Below are positions 52,758 through 61,447 of a DNA stretch of 64,000 bases, piece after piece. The notes beneath the pieces were generated by a model. The model saw nothing but the letters and a program-made list of their open reading frames with translations, made no database searches and was not told the DNA's origin. Both the position numbers and the translations under genes were made by a program. Every line of letters begins with the position of its first letter. Positions within the stretch are counted from its first letter, which is position 1. Source of the stretch: Chloroflexia bacterium SDU3-3 (GTDB lineage Bacteria > Chloroflexota > Chloroflexia > Chloroflexales > Roseiflexaceae); NCBI GenBank assembly GCA_009268125.1, contig WBOU01000007.1:124001-188000 (forward strand), in the 5' to 3' direction.

Positions 52758-53875
52758 TTGAAGCCCTCCTGCTTGCCGAGCTGCCGCAGGTTGTAGTAGA
52801 TCACCGGCGACACAGCGATGAGCAGCACGATCGCGATCGCCGCGCCCTGCCCAAAGTTACGATTCACGCCAAACTCGCGGTAGAACTTGGTGGCCACCAC
52901 CTCGGTGCCGTACTGGCCGCCGGTCATCACGATCACGATATCGAAGATTTTGAGCGAGAAGATCAGGATGGTGGTGGTGACGGTGATGATCGTGCTCTGG
53001 ATCGCGGGGATCATGATCTGGAAAAACACCTGCCACTCGTTCGCGCCATCCACGCGCGAGGCCTCTAGGATGTCGGTGGAGATACCCTTGATGGCCGAGG
53101 AGAACACCACCATGGCGAAGCCGGTCTGCAGCCAGATCATGATCAGGATGAGGAACAGGTTGTTCCAAGGCTGAAGCTGGCTCGTCCAGGCTTGCGGCTG
53201 GCCGCCCAGGCTGGTGGCCACGGCGTTGAACAGGCCGATCTGGGTAGCGTTGGCCGGCGCGTAGTAGTACATAAAGCGCCAGATCACGCCTGCGCCCACG
53301 AACGAGATCGCCATGGGCATGAAGATCAGCGATTTAGCCAGGGTCTCAAAGTTACTGCGGTCGGCCAGCACCGCCACGATCAGGCCGAAGAACACGCAGC
53401 CCGCCGTGCCGAAGAACATCCACAGCAGGTTGTTGCGGAAGGCTTCGAGCATGGTGCGCTCGGTGAAGGCGTAGACATAGTTGGTGAGGCCCACAAACTG
53501 CGTCGAGTCGCTGTTGAAGAGGCTCATCCAGAGGGTTCGCAACACAGGTAGGAAGAGAAACCACCCAAGTAAGAAGACCGCAGGCCCAATGAAGATAAAC
53601 GGGCGCACGGCGTTTTTGATTTGGTCGTTAAACTGCTCGACTAAAAAGTTGGCGGAAGCGAAGAGCGCCGCCACGCTGCCGACGCCCCAGATGATCGCGA
53701 TGATGGTGGTGACGATCTTGGGCAGGGTTTTCTGGTAGTCGCGCAGAAAGCCAAACCCTAGCCAGAGCACCGCAAACGTGGCGACGAGCGCGAGGATGGC
53801 TAGGAGGATCTGGCCGGTTTTGCCCTGTTCGGTGGCCGCGCGCTGCTGCGGCTTTGTCTCTGTTCGTGGTTGCAT
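52754..53875 (-). CDS. aglF: Sugar ABC transporter permease, AglF/MalF-like
   Basis: A 373-residue permease with about eight membrane helices: two N-terminal ones (LLAILALVATFAVLWLGFGF; IVTTIIAIIWGVGSVAALFA) plus the six of the core. The EAA loop reads EASRVDGANEWQVFFQIMIPAI. MFFGTAGCVFFGLIVAVLADRS and FMPMAISFVGAGVIWRFMY are typical of AglF-type permeases. The ATG at 53875 follows AGGGAAA; an upstream extension lacks support. It pairs with aglG to form the channel. No ATP-binding subunit is present, so a shared MsmK/UgpC-like ATPase from elsewhere must energise it. Confidence 0.87.
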   Translation of the reverse strand: MQPRTETKPQQRAATEQGKTGQILLAILALVATFAVLWLGFGFLRDYQKTLPKIVTTIIAIIWGVGSVAALFASANFLVEQFNDQIKNAVRPFIFIGPAVFLLGWFLFLPVLRTLWMSLFNSDSTQFVGLTNYVYAFTERTMLEAFRNNLLWMFFGTAGCVFFGLIVAVLADRSNFETLAKSLIFMPMAISFVGAGVIWRFMYYYAPANATQIGLFNAVATSLGGQPQAWTSQLQPWNNLFLILIMIWLQTGFAMVVFSSAIKGISTDILEASRVDGANEWQVFFQIMIPAIQSTIITVTTTILIFSLKIFDIVIVMTGGQYGTEVVATKFYREFGVNRNFGQGAAIAIVLLIAVSPVIYYNLRQLGKQEGFK

Positions 53876-53942
53876 TAGCTTTCCCTTGGCACCTTGCGCT
53901 GGGTGACGTTGGTTTCTGCACACTCGGCTCAAGCGTGGTACC

Positions 53943-54005
53943 CCGCCGCCGCTTCAAGGGCGGCGGCAGCGTGCCACAGGGGCGTGGCGCGAGCGCCACA
54001 CCCCT
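53943..54005 (-). repeat. Two hairpins between the binding-protein and permease genes
   Basis: CCGCCGCC/GGCGGCGG (53943-53966) and a 13-bp stem with one mismatch (53978-53990 with 53993-54005). They lie within the operon after the binding-protein gene. Such structures often protect the upstream message and reduce read-through, so the binding protein is made in excess. Confidence 0.6.
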
Positions 54006-54016
54006 ACGAAGGTTGC

Positions 54017-55555
54017 CTACTTCGGCCAGCCAGCCTGGATCTCCTCGGCGGCCTTGTCGAGATCGACCGTGCCCGCCACGTAGTCGGTCAGGCCCTTCCA
54101 GAAGGTGCCCGCGCCCACCACGCCCGGCATCAGGTCCGAGCCGTCGAAGCGCAGGGTCTCGGCGTTCTGAAGGATGTTGGCCACGTCGCGATCGATGTCG
54201 TTGGTGTACCACGACAGATCCGAGTCCTTGTGGGGCGAGGTCGCGCCGCCGGACTTGACCCAGGCCTCGACCGACGCGCCCGAGCTGAGGAAGGACTCAA
54301 CCGCGCGGACCTCGGGGCGGTCGACCAGCATGGCCATGATGTCGCCCGAGAACAGCACCGGCTTGCCGTACTGGGGGTCGACCGGCGGCAGGTAGAACAC
54401 GCCGTAGTCTACGCCCGGCTTGGCATCCTTGGGGAAGAAGCTGGTGATGAAGCTGCCCTGCTTGTGCAGCCAGCACTTGGGATCGGGCTTCTCGAACATG
54501 GGCTTGGGCGAGTCACCGAAGTTGGTGCTCACAATCGAGGCGCGCCCGCCGTACACGTACTTGTCGTTGAACCAGATGTCCGACCACTTGGTGATGGCGC
54601 TCTTCACGACCGGGTCGGTGAAGGGCAGCTCGCCTTTGGTCCACTTGTCGTAGTTCTCCAGCGAGGTGGTGCGCAGCATCATCTCCTCGGTCCAGTCGGT
54701 GGCCGGCCAGCCCGTGGCTGCGCCCGACTCGATGCCGATGCACCAGGGGGTATCACCGTCGGTGGCGATCTGGTCCATCAGCTTGGTCAGGTCTTCCCAG
54801 GTCTCGGGGACTTTGTAGCCAGCCTCGTCGAAGGCGGCCTTGGGGTACCACACGAGGCTCTTGGGGAAGGCGCGGTGCCACACGCCCGCCACGACCTTGC
54901 CGCTGGGGCCGTCCATCGTGCCGATGTCGATGTAGCTCTGGTTGTAGTTCTGCTTCAGCCAGTCGCTCTTGATGAAGGTCGAGACATCGATCACCTTGCC
55001 GCTCTTCACGAAGCCGGCCAGCAGGCCCGGCTGGGGGAAGTCGGCGATGTCCGGCGGGTTGCCGCCGTCGATGCGGGTGCCGATGGTGGCCTCGAACTCT
55101 TTGGTGCCCTCGTACTCGACATCGATGCCGGTCAGGGCCTCGAACTCGGTGAACGAGGCGACAAACTTGTTGGCATCTTCACCTGTCTGGGGGCCGGAGA
55201 TCGAGACCTTGGTGCCCTTGTACTTGCCGGCGAAGGCGTCGGCCAGCTCTTGGCTGATCGAGGGGGCCTTGGCGACCAGCGCCTCGATCGACGAGCCGCC
55301 AGCGGTGGCCGTGGCGCTCGCCTCGGCGGTGGCAGCCGGTGCCTCGGTGGTGGCAGCCGGTGCCTCGGTGGCAGCCGGTGCCTCGGTGGCGGCGGGCGCC
55401 TCGGTGGCGGCGGGCGCCTCGGTGGCAGCAGGCGCTGCGGTGGCGGCCGCGGGCACGGTGGTGGGTGCTGCGGTGCTACCGCCGCCGCTACAGGCGGCCA
55501 GCACCGTGCTGGCAACCACGGTCAGTAGGGTGATCGAAAACCCTTTTCGTCGCAT
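54017..55555 (-). CDS. aglE: Sugar-binding lipoprotein of the AglE-like ABC transporter
   Basis: A 512-residue extracytoplasmic solute-binding protein. A signal peptide with lipobox LAAC (Cys near residue 21) anchors it to the membrane. Residues about 30-75 are a flexible linker of repeated APAATE hexapeptides (18-bp units in the DNA). The mature part has the family-1 sugar-binding fold: VEYEGTKEFEATIGTRIDGGNPPDIADFPQPG, WYPKAAFDEAGYKVPETWEDL, and a C-terminal region with DSDLSWYTNDIDRD. The last two recur in alpha-glucoside binding proteins. AAGGAG precedes the ATG. It is the first gene of aglE-F-G, next to a LacI regulator that probably controls it. Confidence 0.88.
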   Translation of the reverse strand: MRRKGFSITLLTVVASTVLAACSGGGSTAAPTTVPAAATAAPAATEAPAATEAPAATEAPAATEAPAATTEAPAATAEASATATAGGSSIEALVAKAPSISQELADAFAGKYKGTKVSISGPQTGEDANKFVASFTEFEALTGIDVEYEGTKEFEATIGTRIDGGNPPDIADFPQPGLLAGFVKSGKVIDVSTFIKSDWLKQNYNQSYIDIGTMDGPSGKVVAGVWHRAFPKSLVWYPKAAFDEAGYKVPETWEDLTKLMDQIATDGDTPWCIGIESGAATGWPATDWTEEMMLRTTSLENYDKWTKGELPFTDPVVKSAITKWSDIWFNDKYVYGGRASIVSTNFGDSPKPMFEKPDPKCWLHKQGSFITSFFPKDAKPGVDYGVFYLPPVDPQYGKPVLFSGDIMAMLVDRPEVRAVESFLSSGASVEAWVKSGGATSPHKDSDLSWYTNDIDRDVANILQNAETLRFDGSDLMPGVVGAGTFWKGLTDYVAGTVDLDKAAEEIQAGWPK

Positions 55556-55579
55556 AATCTGTTTACTCCTTGCTGGCTC

Positions 55580-55591
55580 ATCAACGTTGAT
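55580..55591. promoter_or_regulatory. Candidate LacI-type operator of aglEFG
   Basis: ATCAACGTTGAT, a 12-bp perfect palindrome with the central CG common in LacI-family operators, 24 bases before the aglE start. No promoter with good spacing could be placed around it. Confidence 0.55.
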
Positions 55592-55770
55592 CGGAACCTT
55601 CCCGCGCAAACTGTAAACGGTAGACTTTCGCAGTGGCTATGCTCCTTTCCCTCAAGGCGCAGCCTGGATGGCCGTGTGCTGGCCGGGAGCGCCGTGGCTT
55701 CCTATATTCAGCCGCCCTAGGGGCCGCGAAAGTAAACAAGGTTGGTGGGATGTGTGCTGGTATGTGTTGG

Positions 55771-56775
55771 CTAGGCGGTTGCTCGATGGATGATCTGCAG
55801 CGGCAATTGCACGCGCTGCACTGGGCGTTCGCGGTCGTTCATCCGCGCCAGCAGCAGGTCGGCGGCTACCCGCCCCGACTCGTTGAGCGGCTGGCGTACG
55901 GTGGTCAGGCCGATGTAGTCGGCCACTTCGATATCGTCGAACCCGATGATCGCCAGATCGTCGGGCACGCGCAGGCCCAGGTCGCGCGCGGCGCGCAGCA
56001 CCCCGATGGCCTGGGTATCGCTGGAGACAAAGAAGGCGGTGGGCCGGTCGGGCCGCTGCAGGATCTCGGTCGCGGTCTGGCGCGCGGTCTCCAGCCCGTA
56101 GGGGGCCAAGCCCACCAGATCGTCGGGCAGCTGCAGCCCGCGCTGCTCCAGCCCGGCGCGGTAGCCATCCAGCCGCTTCGAGCTGGTGAATATGGCGTAG
56201 GCTGGCACGTGGCTGTCGCCGATAAAGCCGCAGCGCCGATGGCCGCGCTCGACAAAGTAGTCGGCCACCATGCGCCCGCCCGAGAAATCGTCGATCTCGA
56301 CGCTTGAGAACTTGGGGTGGCTCACCTCCACCAGCACCGCCTCAAGGTTGTGGGCCTGGATCTGCTCGACATACTGCTCGTCGAAGGGCAGCGCCATGAT
56401 CACAAGGCCATCCAGCCGCCGGGTCATGGGTAGGTGTGAGAGGTAGAGATCGCGCCGGGCGGCGGTGTCGATGTTGTAGATAGTGAGATCATACTGCGAG
56501 CCGGAGAGCGCCTCGGCCACGCCCTGGAGCCGCTGGACAAACGAGGAGTAGGAGAAGAAGGGGGCAAGCACGCCGATGCGGCAGGTGCTCTTGCGCGCCC
56601 TGGCCGATGCGTCGGCCCGTGGCACAAACCCCAGCGAGGCGATGGCGGCCTGCACGCGCTCGCGGGTCTGCACGTTCACGCGCTCGGGGGCGTTGAGCAC
56701 GCGCGAGACGGTGGCGATGCTCACCTGCGCCTGCTCGGCCACATCGTAAATTGTGCTGCTCCGCACAACTTTCAT
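55771..56775 (-). CDS. LacI-family transcriptional regulator
   Basis: A 334-residue repressor. The DNA-binding domain is complete: TIYDVAEQAQVSIATVSRVLNAPERVNVQTRERVQAAIASLGF, with the hinge helix region up to residue 60. The rest is a periplasmic-binding-protein-like sensor (IGVLAPFFSYSSF, VADYFVERGHRRCGFIG, AIIGFDDIEVADYIGLTTV) that binds an inducer, probably a sugar. Divergence is absent: it lies upstream of aglE in the same direction, so it may regulate aglEFG and itself. AGGA is 7 bases before the ATG. GAAAGC-ATTTC motifs around 56825-56845 in its own upstream region could be binding sites. Confidence 0.9.
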   Translation of the reverse strand: MKVVRSSTIYDVAEQAQVSIATVSRVLNAPERVNVQTRERVQAAIASLGFVPRADASARARKSTCRIGVLAPFFSYSSFVQRLQGVAEALSGSQYDLTIYNIDTAARRDLYLSHLPMTRRLDGLVIMALPFDEQYVEQIQAHNLEAVLVEVSHPKFSSVEIDDFSGGRMVADYFVERGHRRCGFIGDSHVPAYAIFTSSKRLDGYRAGLEQRGLQLPDDLVGLAPYGLETARQTATEILQRPDRPTAFFVSSDTQAIGVLRAARDLGLRVPDDLAIIGFDDIEVADYIGLTTVRQPLNESGRVAADLLLARMNDRERPVQRVQLPLQIIHRATA

Positions 56776-56877
56776 CCTTGAATCCTACCAGACGATGTTG
56801 GAAAACACGCCACGAACTTTCATGGAAATGCTTTCATAAAGAGTAATACGATTTTCTGTTTTGTCAAGAGTGATTTC

Positions 56878-58569
56878 TTAGGGTACAGCTGCGAGCCTCA
56901 GCTTGGTCCAATCGGCCACCACCAGCCCATTGGGGGTCAGAGTCACGCCCTGCACCCGGGGATTCAGCAGGATATGTGCCTGCGTGTGGATGATGGGCAG
57001 CCAGCCGACCCGATCGATGGCGATCTGCTCGGCCTGGTTGTAGAGCAGCAGCCTGCGGTTGATCTGGCCGCGCGACGCCAGCGCGTCGGCCTCGGCCACC
57101 AGCCGGTCGAAGCTGGGGTCGCTGAAGTGGCCGTTGTTGTTGGGCGAGGTGGATGCCAGCTGGAGCGAGAGGAAGTTCTGCGGGTCGGGGTAGTCGGCCA
57201 TCCAGATGCTGTAGTACATCTGCATGCCCTTCTCCGGTGTCTTCCATGTCTCATCCATGCGCTTGCCCAGCGCCGAGCTATCCAGCGCCTCCAGCCGCAC
57301 CTCCACCCCCAGGTGCTGCCGCCACTGCTGCTGCATCCACTGCACCACCACGGTGTTCTCGCCGCCCTCGGGCGCGTAGGTGAGCGTCAGCGGGGGCAGC
57401 CCCTTGCCCTCGGCGAACCCGGCCTCGGCCAGCTCGGCGCGGGCGGCGGCGGGGTCGAACTGCAGCGGGCTGACCGCGATGTTGGTGCCCAGCATCTTGG
57501 GCGGCAGGATGCGGCTGGCCACGGCGGCCTCGCCGTGCAGCACGTCGCGTACCAGCGCTGGCTTGTCGAGCGCTAGGGCGAAGGCGCGACGCAAATGGTC
57601 GCTGTCGAACGGCGGCTGGCGGTTGTTGAAGCCCACATAGTGCGTGCTGAGCGCATTGGATGTGCGGAAGTCGGGGGCGCTGCTGGTGGCAATGATCATG
57701 GCGGTGGGCAGCGGGTTCTGGATGCTGCCCATAACGTCTAGCTGGCCGCCGAGGTAGCGCTGGTAGGCTGCCATGCTGTCGGCGCTGAACCGGATGACGA
57801 TGTGGCTGATGCCCGGCCTGCCCTGCCAGTAGCGCTCGTTGGCGTCGAGCGTGATCGACTCGCCGCGCTTCCACTCGCTGACGCGGTAGGGGCCGGTGCC
57901 ATAGGCGTGCTGCCAGGCTTTCTCGGTGGCGGCTAGCCGCTGGGGCACCATCACCGCGGCGGGGAAGGCCATCTGCTGCAGGAACACCGCCGACGGCGTG
58001 GTGAGCGCGATCTGCAGCGTCTGCGCATCCAGGGCCTGGATGCCCGACGCGACCGTGGCGTGGCCCGCCGCCACCTCGGCCACCCCCACAATGCGGCCCA
58101 GCTGCTCGGCGGCGTTGTAGCCCCCGCTGCCCGGCTGGATCACGCGGTTGAGCGAGCGCACATAGTCGCTGGCCGTCACCCGCGCGCCGCTGGCGTCGGT
58201 CAGGCCATCGCGCAGGTGGAAGGTGTAGGTTTTGCCATCCGCGCTGGCATCCCAGGTGTCGGCATCGTTTGGCGCTACCTCAAGGTTGGCGTCCAGCCGC
58301 ACCAGGCCGCCGAAGATGAAGTTCACCACGGTCACGCTGGCGTTGTCGCCCGCATCCTTGGGGTCGAGCGAGGCGATGTCGGTGGTGCCCTCGATCGACC
58401 AGCGCAGCGTGTCGGCGGGCGGGCTGCCCCGCTGGATGGCGGCGGTGGGCACGGGCTGGGTGGGCACCTGCGTGGCGGGTGCCCCGACCTGGGCTGGGTC
58501 GCTGCAGCCGACGGCCAAGCATGCGACCACGGCGATAGATGTCCCGACCCATAGCTGGTGCGCGCGCAT
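56878..58569 (-). CDS. Oligopeptide-type (family 5) ABC substrate-binding lipoprotein
   Basis: A 563-residue extracytoplasmic binding protein of the OppA/DppA family. The signal peptide ends in lipobox LAVGC. Family features: DTLRWSIEGTTDIASLDPKDA at the start of the mature protein, TYTFHLRDGLTDASGARVTASDYV, YGTGPYRVSEWKRGESITLDANERYW and PFDSDHLRRAFALALDKPALV. Such proteins bind peptides, nickel or sugars. No permease or ATPase gene is adjacent, so it must join another system. GGAGGA precedes the ATG at 58569; a longer frame upstream lacks a signal sequence. Confidence 0.9.
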   Translation of the reverse strand: MRAHQLWVGTSIAVVACLAVGCSDPAQVGAPATQVPTQPVPTAAIQRGSPPADTLRWSIEGTTDIASLDPKDAGDNASVTVVNFIFGGLVRLDANLEVAPNDADTWDASADGKTYTFHLRDGLTDASGARVTASDYVRSLNRVIQPGSGGYNAAEQLGRIVGVAEVAAGHATVASGIQALDAQTLQIALTTPSAVFLQQMAFPAAVMVPQRLAATEKAWQHAYGTGPYRVSEWKRGESITLDANERYWQGRPGISHIVIRFSADSMAAYQRYLGGQLDVMGSIQNPLPTAMIIATSSAPDFRTSNALSTHYVGFNNRQPPFDSDHLRRAFALALDKPALVRDVLHGEAAVASRILPPKMLGTNIAVSPLQFDPAAARAELAEAGFAEGKGLPPLTLTYAPEGGENTVVVQWMQQQWRQHLGVEVRLEALDSSALGKRMDETWKTPEKGMQMYYSIWMADYPDPQNFLSLQLASTSPNNNGHFSDPSFDRLVAEADALASRGQINRRLLLYNQAEQIAIDRVGWLPIIHTQAHILLNPRVQGVTLTPNGLVVADWTKLRLAAVP

Positions 58570-58708
58570 AGGGGTTCCTCCCATCCGGTGTGTGGCTGGC
58601 AGAAGTCTATGGGGAAAGTGCGCCGGTGTCAAGAAAACAACGGGCCGCAAAGCGGATCGCGCGCTGCCGATCGGCATTTCGCCCGAATGCCACGCCGCGC
58701 CAGCGTGG

Positions 58709-58714
58709 TACAAT
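58709..58714 (+). promoter_or_regulatory. Candidate -10 box of the F420 operon
   Basis: TACAAT preceded by GTGG, giving a leader of about 110 nt. The -35 is not clear. Confidence 0.4.
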
Positions 58715-58748
58715 GGCTGCGAACGCACAAATCGACATATTCGGCCAG

Positions 58749-58802
58749 AGACGGAAGCTTCTCGGCGCAGCATGCGCTCGCTTGGCGACTTCCGTCTTTC
58801 CT
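58749..58802 (+). promoter_or_regulatory. Terminator-like hairpin in the cofE leader
   Basis: AGACGGAAG (58749-58757) pairs with CTTCCGTCT (58789-58797), with an inner GCGC-AGCAT-GCGC hairpin, followed by TTCCTTTTC. It ends about 30 bases before the cofE start and may attenuate the operon. It does not match known riboswitches I can recall. Confidence 0.5.
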
Positions 58803-58832
58803 TTTCTTCTGAGATACATCGGTAGGTGCCGT

Positions 58833-59588
58833 ATGCAGTCCGAGATTCGTATTATTCCGCTTCGCGGCATTGGCGAGATCCAGCCTGGCGATCAGGTGGA
58901 TGCGGTGATCCTGGCGGCGCTGCAGGCCCAGGGCCTGGCGCTTGAGGCTGGCGATGTGGTGGTGGTGACGCAGAAGATCGTCTCGAAGGCCGAGGGCCGT
59001 GTGGTCTCGCCTGAGGGCGTGGAGCCTTCGCATATGGCCCGCATGGCGGCGGCGCAGGGCCACAAGGACGCCAGCTACTACGAGGTGGTGCTGCGCGAGG
59101 CCCGCCGGATCGTGAAGATGGACCGCGGCGTGCTGGTGACGGAGACCCACCACGGCTTTATCTGCGCCAACTCGGGCGTGGATGAGTCGAATGTGGATGG
59201 CGGCACCCACGTGACCCTGCTGCCGGTGGACCCCGACGCCTCGGCGCGCGGCATCCGCGATAGCCTGCGCGCCGCCCTCGATCTGGATGTGGCTGTGATC
59301 ATCTCGGACTCGTTCGGGCGGCCCTGGCGCGAGGGCCAGACCAACATCGCGATCGGCGCGGCGGGGATCGAGCCGCTCTCCAACTACGCCGGGCAGCACG
59401 ACCGCAGCGGCTACCTGCTGCGCGCCAGCAACCTGGCCGTGGCCGATGAGCTGGCCTCCGCCGCCGAGCTGGTGATGGGCAAGATCGACGCGGTGCCCGT
59501 CGCGGTCATCCGTGGCTACGCCTACGCCGTATCCGATGTGGGCGCGCAGCCGCTGGTGCGCGCGCCCGAGCGCGACCTGTTTCGCTAG
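58833..59588 (+). CDS. cofE: CofE, coenzyme F420-0:L-glutamate ligase
   Basis: Adds glutamates to F420-0 with GTP, building the polyglutamate tail of coenzyme F420. The 251-residue protein has the CofE signatures: EIRIIPLRGIGEIQPGD, DVVVVTQKIVSKAEGRVV, GFICANSGVDESNVDGG, AVIISDSFGRPWREGQTNIAIGAAG and a C-terminal domain closing the active site. In mycobacterial FbiB this domain is fused to a nitroreductase; here the second domain is a separate gene, next in the operon. The frame extends upstream through the leader hairpin, so the ATG at 58833, which gives the normal N-terminus, is used. Confidence 0.95.
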   Translation: MQSEIRIIPLRGIGEIQPGDQVDAVILAALQAQGLALEAGDVVVVTQKIVSKAEGRVVSPEGVEPSHMARMAAAQGHKDASYYEVVLREARRIVKMDRGVLVTETHHGFICANSGVDESNVDGGTHVTLLPVDPDASARGIRDSLRAALDLDVAVIISDSFGRPWREGQTNIAIGAAGIEPLSNYAGQHDRSGYLLRASNLAVADELASAAELVMGKIDAVPVAVIRGYAYAVSDVGAQPLVRAPERDLFR

Positions 59589-59606
59589 AACCGAGGAGGT
59601 GCGCGC

Positions 59607-60212
59607 ATGAGCGATCTCGCGCAGACCATCCGCGCCCGCCGCACCGTGCGGCGCTTTCAAGATCGCGCGGTGGAGCCGGGCCTGATCTGGCAGGTGCTGG
59701 AGGCGGCGCGCTGGGCGCCCTCGCCCCATGGGCGTATGCCCTGGCGCTTTGTGGTGCTCACCCGCCCCGAGCCGAAGCTGGCCCTGGCCGAGGCCATGGG
59801 GGCCGAGTGGCGCCGCCAGCTGGCCTACGACGGCCAGGACGCCGCGATGATCGAGCGGCGGGCGCAGAACTCGCACCAGCGCGTGGCCAGCGCGCCCGCC
59901 CTGGTGATGCCCTGCCTCTACCTGGCCGACCTGGATAAATACCCCGATGTGACGCGCAGCGCCGCCGAGGCGCTGATGGCCACCCAGAGCCTGGGCTGCG
60001 CCGTGCAGAACATGCTGCTGATGGCCCAGAGCCTGGGCCTGGACAGCGGCTGGATGTGCGCGCCGCTGTTCTGCCCAGCGGTGGCCGTGGCCGCGCTGGG
60101 CCTGGACCCCGACCTGATCCCGCACGCCCTGATCACGCTGGGCTACGCCGCCGCCGAGCCGGTGCGCCGCGAGCGCCTGCCGCTCGATCAGCTGGTGGTG
60201 CGATTCGACTAG
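59607..60212 (+). CDS. Nitroreductase-family protein, probable dehydro-F420-0 reductase
   Basis: A 201-residue FMN-binding protein (TIRARRTVRRFQDRAVEPGLI; ARWAPSPHGRMPWRFVVL; SLGCAVQNMLLMAQSLGLDSGWM). It matches the C-terminal half of FbiB, which reduces dehydro-F420-0 to F420-0 with FMNH2. Its position directly after cofE and before cofD makes that role much more likely than a general nitroreductase. The phosphoenolpyruvate route to dehydro-F420-0 would then operate here. An AGGAGG ribosome site is 6 bases before the ATG. Confidence 0.85.
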   Translation: MSDLAQTIRARRTVRRFQDRAVEPGLIWQVLEAARWAPSPHGRMPWRFVVLTRPEPKLALAEAMGAEWRRQLAYDGQDAAMIERRAQNSHQRVASAPALVMPCLYLADLDKYPDVTRSAAEALMATQSLGCAVQNMLLMAQSLGLDSGWMCAPLFCPAVAVAALGLDPDLIPHALITLGYAAAEPVRRERLPLDQLVVRFD

Positions 60213-60260
60213 CCCGACCGCCGCTGGCCTTCTTCCGACAAGCAAAGGAGCGACGAGACT

Positions 60261-61433
60261 ATGGCAGACACAGCCAACCTTTCCTTCACGCGACCGAGCC
60301 AGGATGAGCTTGCGCCGATCTATGCCATGCTGGAGCAGGCGCTGGCCTTCGCGCCCGGCGGCATTGCGGCGTGGGCCGAGGCGCTGGGCACCGATCATAT
60401 GCGCGTGGTGCGGCGCGGCGGCCAGATCGCCGCCGCGATGGGCGCTATCCCCTTCGGCCACTGGGTGGGCGGGCGGGTGGTGCCCACGGCGGGCATCACG
60501 GCGGTGGGCGTGGCCCCCGGCGAGCGCGGCGGCGGCGTGGGCCTGTGGATGCTGCGCCAGATGCTGGCCGAGCAGCGCGCCCTGGGCGTGCCGATCGCCA
60601 CGCTCTACCCGGCCACCACCGCCTTCTACCGCCGCACCGGCTTCGAGCGGGCCGCCGTGCGCACGATCTACGAGATCGACCTGGCCGCGATCGGCGTGCG
60701 CGACCACGCCCTCGATACGGTGCCGGTGGGCGCAGATCAGATCGATACGCTCAAGCAGATCTACGCCCAGGTGGCCAGCCGCAGCACCGGCTGGATCGAC
60801 CGGCCCGACTTCTACTGGCAGCGCATGCTGCGCGGCGCGGGCAAGCCATCCTACGCCCTGCTGGTGCAGCGCGACGGCGTGCCCGAGGGCTACGTGATCT
60901 TCGCCCACGCCCAGCGCGGCGAGCCGGTGGTGGTGCAGGACGCCGTGGCGCTCACGCCCGCCGCTGGCCGCCGCATCCTCAGCGTGCTGGCCGACCACCG
61001 CTCGGTGCTGGAGAAGGCGCGCTTCCCCGCAGCGCCAAACGACCCGCTGCTGCTGCTGCTGCCCGAGCAGAACCAGAGCGTGTTCTTCCGCATCGACCTG
61101 ATGCTGCGCATCCTGGATGTGCCCGCCGCGCTGGCGGCGCGCGGCTACGCCCAGGGTGTGAGCGCCGAGCTGCACCTGCATGTGGATGACGACCTGTTCC
61201 CCGAGAACAGCGGCCCGCTGGTGCTGCGCGTGGCCGATGGGCGCGGCGTGGCCGAGCGCGGCGGCAGCGGGCGCGTGCGCATGGGCATCCGCGATCTGGC
61301 CGCGCTCTACACCGGCTTCATCAGCCCCTTCGACCAGGCCCGCGCTGGCGCGCTGCAAGGCCCGCCCGAGGATCTGGCCGCGCTGGCCCTGGCCTTCAGC
61401 GGCCCGCAGCCCTGGCTTCCCGATATGTTCTAG
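60261..61433 (+). CDS. Eis-like acetyltransferase (GNAT plus sterol-carrier-type domain)
   Basis: A 390-residue protein with the three-part Eis architecture. The N-terminal GNAT domain has the acetyl-CoA loop APGERGGGVGLWMLRQML near residue 90 and the YRRTGFERAAV strand. A second GNAT-like domain follows (residues about 150-280), then a C-terminal SCP2-like domain (about 285-390). It ends in Asp-Met-Phe, where Eis proteins use the C-terminal carboxylate as catalytic base. Eis acetylates amines such as lysines or aminoglycosides. Why it sits inside the F420 operon is unknown. AAAGGAG precedes the ATG. Confidence 0.87.
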   Translation: MADTANLSFTRPSQDELAPIYAMLEQALAFAPGGIAAWAEALGTDHMRVVRRGGQIAAAMGAIPFGHWVGGRVVPTAGITAVGVAPGERGGGVGLWMLRQMLAEQRALGVPIATLYPATTAFYRRTGFERAAVRTIYEIDLAAIGVRDHALDTVPVGADQIDTLKQIYAQVASRSTGWIDRPDFYWQRMLRGAGKPSYALLVQRDGVPEGYVIFAHAQRGEPVVVQDAVALTPAAGRRILSVLADHRSVLEKARFPAAPNDPLLLLLPEQNQSVFFRIDLMLRILDVPAALAARGYAQGVSAELHLHVDDDLFPENSGPLVLRVADGRGVAERGGSGRVRMGIRDLAALYTGFISPFDQARAGALQGPPEDLAALALAFSGPQPWLPDMF

Positions 61434-61447
61434 AGCGGAGGTTTTCT

